The notes beneath the pieces were generated by a model that was not told the DNA's origin, did not search any database, and saw nothing but the letters and a program-made list of their open reading frames with translations. A stretch of 7,426 bases of DNA from Chthoniobacterales bacterium (GTDB lineage Bacteria; Verrucomicrobiota; Verrucomicrobiia; Chthoniobacterales; UBA10450). The DNA is taken from assembly GCA_013695905.1 (NCBI GenBank), contig JACCZQ010000191.1:1-7426 (forward strand), in the 5' to 3' direction. This document shows positions 4,903 to 7,426 of this stretch, in pieces. How positions within the stretch are numbered: position 1 is the stretch's first letter; each line of letters opens with the position of its first letter. Both the position numbers and the translations under genes were made by a program.

Positions 4903-6950
4903 GCCAGCCACACGTAGAGGAGGAGCAACGCCATTGTCCCGACCGCGACCGCGCGCAGATACAGCTGCACCCGCCCCGAATGCCACCCGCTCACCAGCCG
5001 CCCGGCGCCGCGCGTGCCGGTCGCGCTCTCGTCCACGCCCGCATTGATGGCGCGATTATCGAACCCCATCGAGAGCGTGCCGGCGAGCTCCCCGAGCGAC
5101 CCGGCACCGCGGACAATCCGATCCCACACATGCCGATCCGTCCACGCCGCGAACAGCGCCGTCCAGGCGCTCCACCGCAGCACCGTGTGGTGGTAGAGCT
5201 CATCCAGCCACATGCGGTTCGCAAGAAAACCGAACAGCGCCGGCTGCCGTTGCGCGAACGGATCAGCCGCACCCGCGCCGCGATAGATCACCACCCCGAG
5301 GAGAACGCCAGCTGCCACGAGCGCGGCGGAGATAAACAGCATCGGCTGCACGATGCGCGCCAGCTGGAACTCGGCCGTTCTGCCGGACAAGTAATCGTGC
5401 AGCCACGGCCACCCCGGAGTGAGAATGACGCTCAGCCCGATCGAGCAGATCGCCAGCGCGATGAGCGGGAACGTCATCACGCGCGGCGATTCGTGGACAT
5501 GCCCTCCGGCTCGCGGTGCACCGAAGAAGACGTAGATCATCTGGCGCGTCATATAGAGCGCGGTCAGCACCACCCCGAGCATGAGCAGGTAGTGCGGCAC
5601 GTGCGAAGCGGGCCAATGTGCGGTGTTGTGCAGCACCTCCTCCTTGCTCCACGCGCCGGAGAAAAAGAGCGGCACCCCGCTGAGACTCATCATGCCGATC
5701 GCATACGTGACAAACGTCACCGGCATGAGCCGGCGCAGACCACCCATGCGGCGGATGTCCTGATCGTGATGTGAGCCATGGATGATCGACCCGGCGCCGA
5801 GAAACAGCAGCGCCTTGAAGAACGCGTGCGCGAGCAGGTGCACAATGCCAGCCGCCACGCCGCCCACGCCTAACGACACCATCATCAACCCGAGCTGCGA
5901 GACGGTGGAGTAGGCGAGAATCCGTTTGATATCGTCCTGCGCGATTGCAATTAGCGCCGCCATCAACGCGGTGATCACCCCCACCCACACCACCACGGTG
6001 AGGGCCGGCGTCACCCCATCGATTGCACCCAACGAGAAGATCGGAAACACCCGTGCCACAAGGAACACCCCTGCCGCGACCATCGTGGCGGCATGGATCA
6101 GCGCGCTCACCGGCGTTGGCCCTTCCATCGCATCGGGCAGCCAGACGTGCAGCGGGAATTGCCCTGATTTCCCGACCGCGCCGCAGAAGATCAGCAGCGC
6201 GATGAACGTGGAGCTGGCGCCGATCAGCGCCAGGCCGGCGGGTTCGAGGCAGCCGTTGCCGTCGTCGTAGAACAGGAGTGTGCCGCTGGAGCCGTAAAGC
6301 CACAGAATTCCAAGGAAGAGTCCGATATCGCCGATCCGCGTCGTGATAAACGCCTTCTTCGCCGCCGCGGCTGCGCTCGGTTTGTGAATCCAGAACCCGA
6401 TCAGCAAGTAGGAGGCAAGCCCCACCAGCTCCCAGCAGACAAACAGCAGCAGCAGGCTGTTCGCGATCACCACCCCGAGCATCGCGGCGGAGAAGAACGA
6501 CAGATACGCGAAGAAGCGGGTGTAGTTCGCGTCGTCGGCCATGTAGCCGGTGCTGAAAACGAAAATGCAAAGGCCGACGAAGGTGATCATCACCAGCATC
6601 GCGGCGGTGAGCGGATCGAGGATGAACCCGAGCCGCACCGCGTGTTCGCCGAAGCTGAACCAGGTGAAGTTATGCACCGCCCGCCAGCCGGGGGTGGCGA
6701 GCGTCGGCACGAACGCGGTGATCGCCAGCACGAGCGCGGCGATTTGTCCGCTGATTGCGAGCAGAGCAGCAGCGGTTCGTCGGTGACTGCGTAGCACAGG
6801 CGTCCCGCCTGTGCGGCCGGCGGGCGTCTCGCCTGCCGAATCGGCGGCTGCAAGTGTGCGTTCGCCTTTGCCCAGCAACAGAATCGCCACCGAAGCCAGC
6901 AGCGGCAGCGCGGGGATGAGCCAGAGATTGGCGACGATCCAGGGGTTCAT
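4899..6950 (-). CDS. nuoL: NADH-quinone oxidoreductase subunit L, with extended lateral helix and repeat-derived insert
   Basis: Terminal antiporter-like pump of complex I, whose C-terminal amphipathic helix runs along the membrane arm. At 683 residues it is longer than the 613 I recall for E. coli. Key motifs: VCWELVGLASYLLIGFW with Glu174, GAVGKSGQFPLHVWLPDAMEG with Lys261, ALIHAATMVAAGVFL with His286, DDIKRILAYSTVSQLGLM at 339 to 356, HAFFKALLFLGAGSIIH with Lys379, and SGAWSKEEVL with Lys436 and Glu437. The extra length is in two places. Residues 38 to 54 come from an in-frame hairpin repeat in the loop after TM1. The region from WLDELY (581) to GRVQLYLR (659 to 666), before the last membrane segment, is about 30 residues longer than in E. 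coli. The start MNPWIVANLWLIP is one base after the nuoK stop, without a good ribosome binding site. Confidence 0.98.
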   Translation of the reverse strand: MNPWIVANLWLIPALPLLASVAILLLGKGERTLAAADSAGETPAGRTGGTPVLRSHRRTAAALLAISGQIAALVLAITAFVPTLATPGWRAVHNFTWFSFGEHAVRLGFILDPLTAAMLVMITFVGLCIFVFSTGYMADDANYTRFFAYLSFFSAAMLGVVIANSLLLLFVCWELVGLASYLLIGFWIHKPSAAAAAKKAFITTRIGDIGLFLGILWLYGSSGTLLFYDDGNGCLEPAGLALIGASSTFIALLIFCGAVGKSGQFPLHVWLPDAMEGPTPVSALIHAATMVAAGVFLVARVFPIFSLGAIDGVTPALTVVVWVGVITALMAALIAIAQDDIKRILAYSTVSQLGLMMVSLGVGGVAAGIVHLLAHAFFKALLFLGAGSIIHGSHHDQDIRRMGGLRRLMPVTFVTYAIGMMSLSGVPLFFSGAWSKEEVLHNTAHWPASHVPHYLLMLGVVLTALYMTRQMIYVFFGAPRAGGHVHESPRVMTFPLIALAICSIGLSVILTPGWPWLHDYLSGRTAEFQLARIVQPMLFISAALVAAGVLLGVVIYRGAGAADPFAQRQPALFGFLANRMWLDELYHHTVLRWSAWTALFAAWTDRHVWDRIVRGAGSLGELAGTLSMGFDNRAINAGVDESATGTRGAGRLVSGWHSGRVQLYLRAVAVGTMALLLLYVWLA
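4986..5210 (-). other. Lengthened NuoL lateral-helix region (residues 581 to 655)
   Basis: From LY in WLDELYHHT to the last helix motif (GRVQLY), NuoL spans about 80 residues; the matching span in E. coli NuoL, from memory, is about 50. Two adjacent 26-residue segments (604 to 629 and 630 to 655) align without gaps with six identities (Asp, Val, Ala-Gly, Leu, Gly). This weak match hints at, but does not prove, growth of the helix by internal duplication. A longer helix would be needed to span an additional pumping subunit. Confidence 0.6.
6791..6838 (+). repeat. In-frame REP-like double hairpin inside nuoL
   Basis: GTAG (6791 to 6794) leads into hairpin 1, with arms GCACAGGCG (6794 to 6802) and CGCCTGTGC (6806 to 6814) and loop TCC. 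Hairpin 2 has arms CGGCGGGCG (6818 to 6826) and CGCCTGCCG (6830 to 6838), loop TCT and one G.T pair. On the coding strand it reads as NuoL residues 38 to 54, including GETPAG and GGTPVL, which come from the two similar halves. A GTAG or GGAG tetranucleotide next to a hairpin is the hallmark of REP elements. E. coli NuoL has only a short link here, so the segment looks inserted, and the frame was kept. Confidence 0.75.
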
Positions 6951-6951
6951 C

Positions 6952-7266
6952 TCAGCGGGTGGGGTCGTCGAGTTCTGTCACGTTTGTCGTGCGACGGTGG
7001 CGGTAAACCGCGATCACGAGCGCGAGACCCACCGCTGCTTCCGCGGCCGCAATGGCGATGGCGAAGATTGCAACCATCACGCCCGTCGGCTGCAGCGGCT
7101 CCGGCCCGAAGCGCCAGAACGCGACAAAATTCAGGGCGGCGGAGGCGAGCATCAGCTCGATCCCGATTAGAATAAAAATGGCATGACGCCGGCTGAGCGC
7201 CGCCAGCAGCCCGATGCTGAACAGCGCCGCAGAGATAACAAGGCAGGCCTGGAGCGTGGGAGTCAT
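6952..7266 (-). CDS. nuoK: NADH-quinone oxidoreductase subunit K
   Basis: Small membrane subunit of complex I, forming part of the proton-translocating chain beside NuoN and NuoJ. At 104 residues it has three hydrophobic segments (about 5 to 23, 29 to 50 and 62 to 87), the normal pattern. The two membrane glutamates are present: Glu37 in ILIGIELMLASAALNF and Glu76 in AIAAAEAAVGLALVIAVYR, matching Glu36 and Glu72 of E. coli. The ATG is preceded by CCGGAG nine bases upstream, a modest ribosome binding site. The next gene upstream, normally nuoJ, is outside the window; in its place the window shows a repeat-filled gap. nuoL begins one base after the nuoK stop. Confidence 0.97.
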   Translation of the reverse strand: MTPTLQACLVISAALFSIGLLAALSRRHAIFILIGIELMLASAALNFVAFWRFGPEPLQPTGVMVAIFAIAIAAAEAAVGLALVIAVYRHRRTTNVTELDDPTR

Positions 7267-7288
7267 CGGCAGTGGCTCCGGCTGGTGC

Positions 7289-7343
7289 TGGGGAGCGCAG
7301 GCTGCCAGCCTGCTGTCCGCGGCAGCTTGCCGCGGACATCTGG
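7289..7343 (+). repeat. Double-hairpin unit B, upstream of nuoK
   Basis: The head TGGGGAGC is followed by hairpin 1, with arms GCAGGC (7297 to 7302) and GCCTGC (7308 to 7313) and a 5-base loop. Hairpin 2 has perfect 11-base arms, TGTCCGCGGCA (7314 to 7324) and TGCCGCGGACA (7328 to 7338), with loop GCT; the tail TCTGG follows. It has the same length and layout as unit A between the nuoM genes. It starts 22 bases upstream of the nuoK ATG. Confidence 0.8.
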
Positions 7344-7350
7344 AGGCGTG

Positions 7351-7371
7351 ACCGCGGGAAGAGAGCGCGGT
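7351..7371. repeat. Small hairpin in the spacer between units B and D
   Basis: Arms ACCGCG (7351 to 7356) and CGCGGT (7366 to 7371) enclose a 9-base loop. It is part of the 51-base spacer (7344 to 7394) between the two facing double-hairpin units. No T-run follows on the minus strand, so it is not a good terminator. Confidence 0.45.
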
Positions 7372-7394
7372 TGTACCCCAATGCGCCGTCGTGG

Positions 7395-7426
7395 TCCGCC
7401 CGGCAGGCTGCCGGGCGGAGCAGGCT
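7395..7426 (-). repeat. Partial double-hairpin unit D, inverted relative to B, cut by the window edge
   Basis: A perfect hairpin with arms TCCGCCCGGCA (7395 to 7405) and TGCCGGGCGGA (7409 to 7419) is followed on the plus strand by GCAGGCT up to the edge. Read on the minus strand this gives AGCCTGC and then the long hairpin, the same order as the 3' arm of hairpin 1 and hairpin 2 of unit B. The head motif should lie just outside the window. Units B and D would then form a second composite like that at 2521 to 2674. Confidence 0.65.

Noticed and set aside
4980..5774. Plus-strand open frame of 264 codons opposite nuoL
   Set aside because: Antisense shadow of the conserved NuoL frame, with no recognisable domain or ribosome binding site.

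Overview
The window is the distal part of a respiratory complex I (NADH:quinone oxidoreductase, nuo) operon. All of its genes lie on the minus strand, so transcription runs from right to left: nuoK (7266 to 6952), nuoL (6950 to 4899), nuoM (4902 to 3442), an ORF6N-domain DNA-binding protein gene (3434 to 2871), a second and divergent nuoM (2506 to 1049), and the first 350 codons of nuoN, which runs off the left edge. nuoL/nuoM and nuoM2/nuoN overlap by ATGA, nuoK/nuoL are separated by one base, and nuoM/ORF6N by seven. The protein set covers the membrane-arm end of complex I: NuoK, and the antiporter-like proton-pumping subunits NuoL, NuoM and NuoN.

The main oddity is that there are four antiporter-like subunits instead of three. 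The second NuoM is not a recent copy. It keeps the family glutamates and two of the lysines, but has leucine (residue 211) where NuoM1 has the conserved TM7 lysine (residue 212). NuoL has a C-terminal lateral-helix region about 30 residues longer than I recall for Escherichia coli NuoL. This is the change expected if the helix has to reach over one more pump. Together these fit the published class of modified complex I cassettes with a fourth pumping subunit and a longer NuoL amphipathic helix.

The second oddity is a set of double-hairpin repeats resembling REP/REPIN elements. One composite element (2521 to 2674) lies between the two nuoM genes: two double-hairpin units face each other, with GGGGAGCGC at both outer ends. 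A second composite starts at 7289 upstream of nuoK and runs off the right edge. The stem sequences differ between copies but base pairing is kept. A third element of a different sequence family, with GTAG at its 5' edge, lies inside the nuoL reading frame (6791 to 6838) and is translated into an extra loop between TM1 and TM2.

The organism is a GC-rich bacterium. Verrucomicrobiota is my best guess, because short repeats of this look (GCGTCCCGCC, read as GGTPVL or GETPAG in proteins) are, from memory, common there. This is inference; there is no rRNA or other marker in the window. No tRNA, rRNA, CRISPR array, insertion-sequence transposase or convincing terminator was seen.
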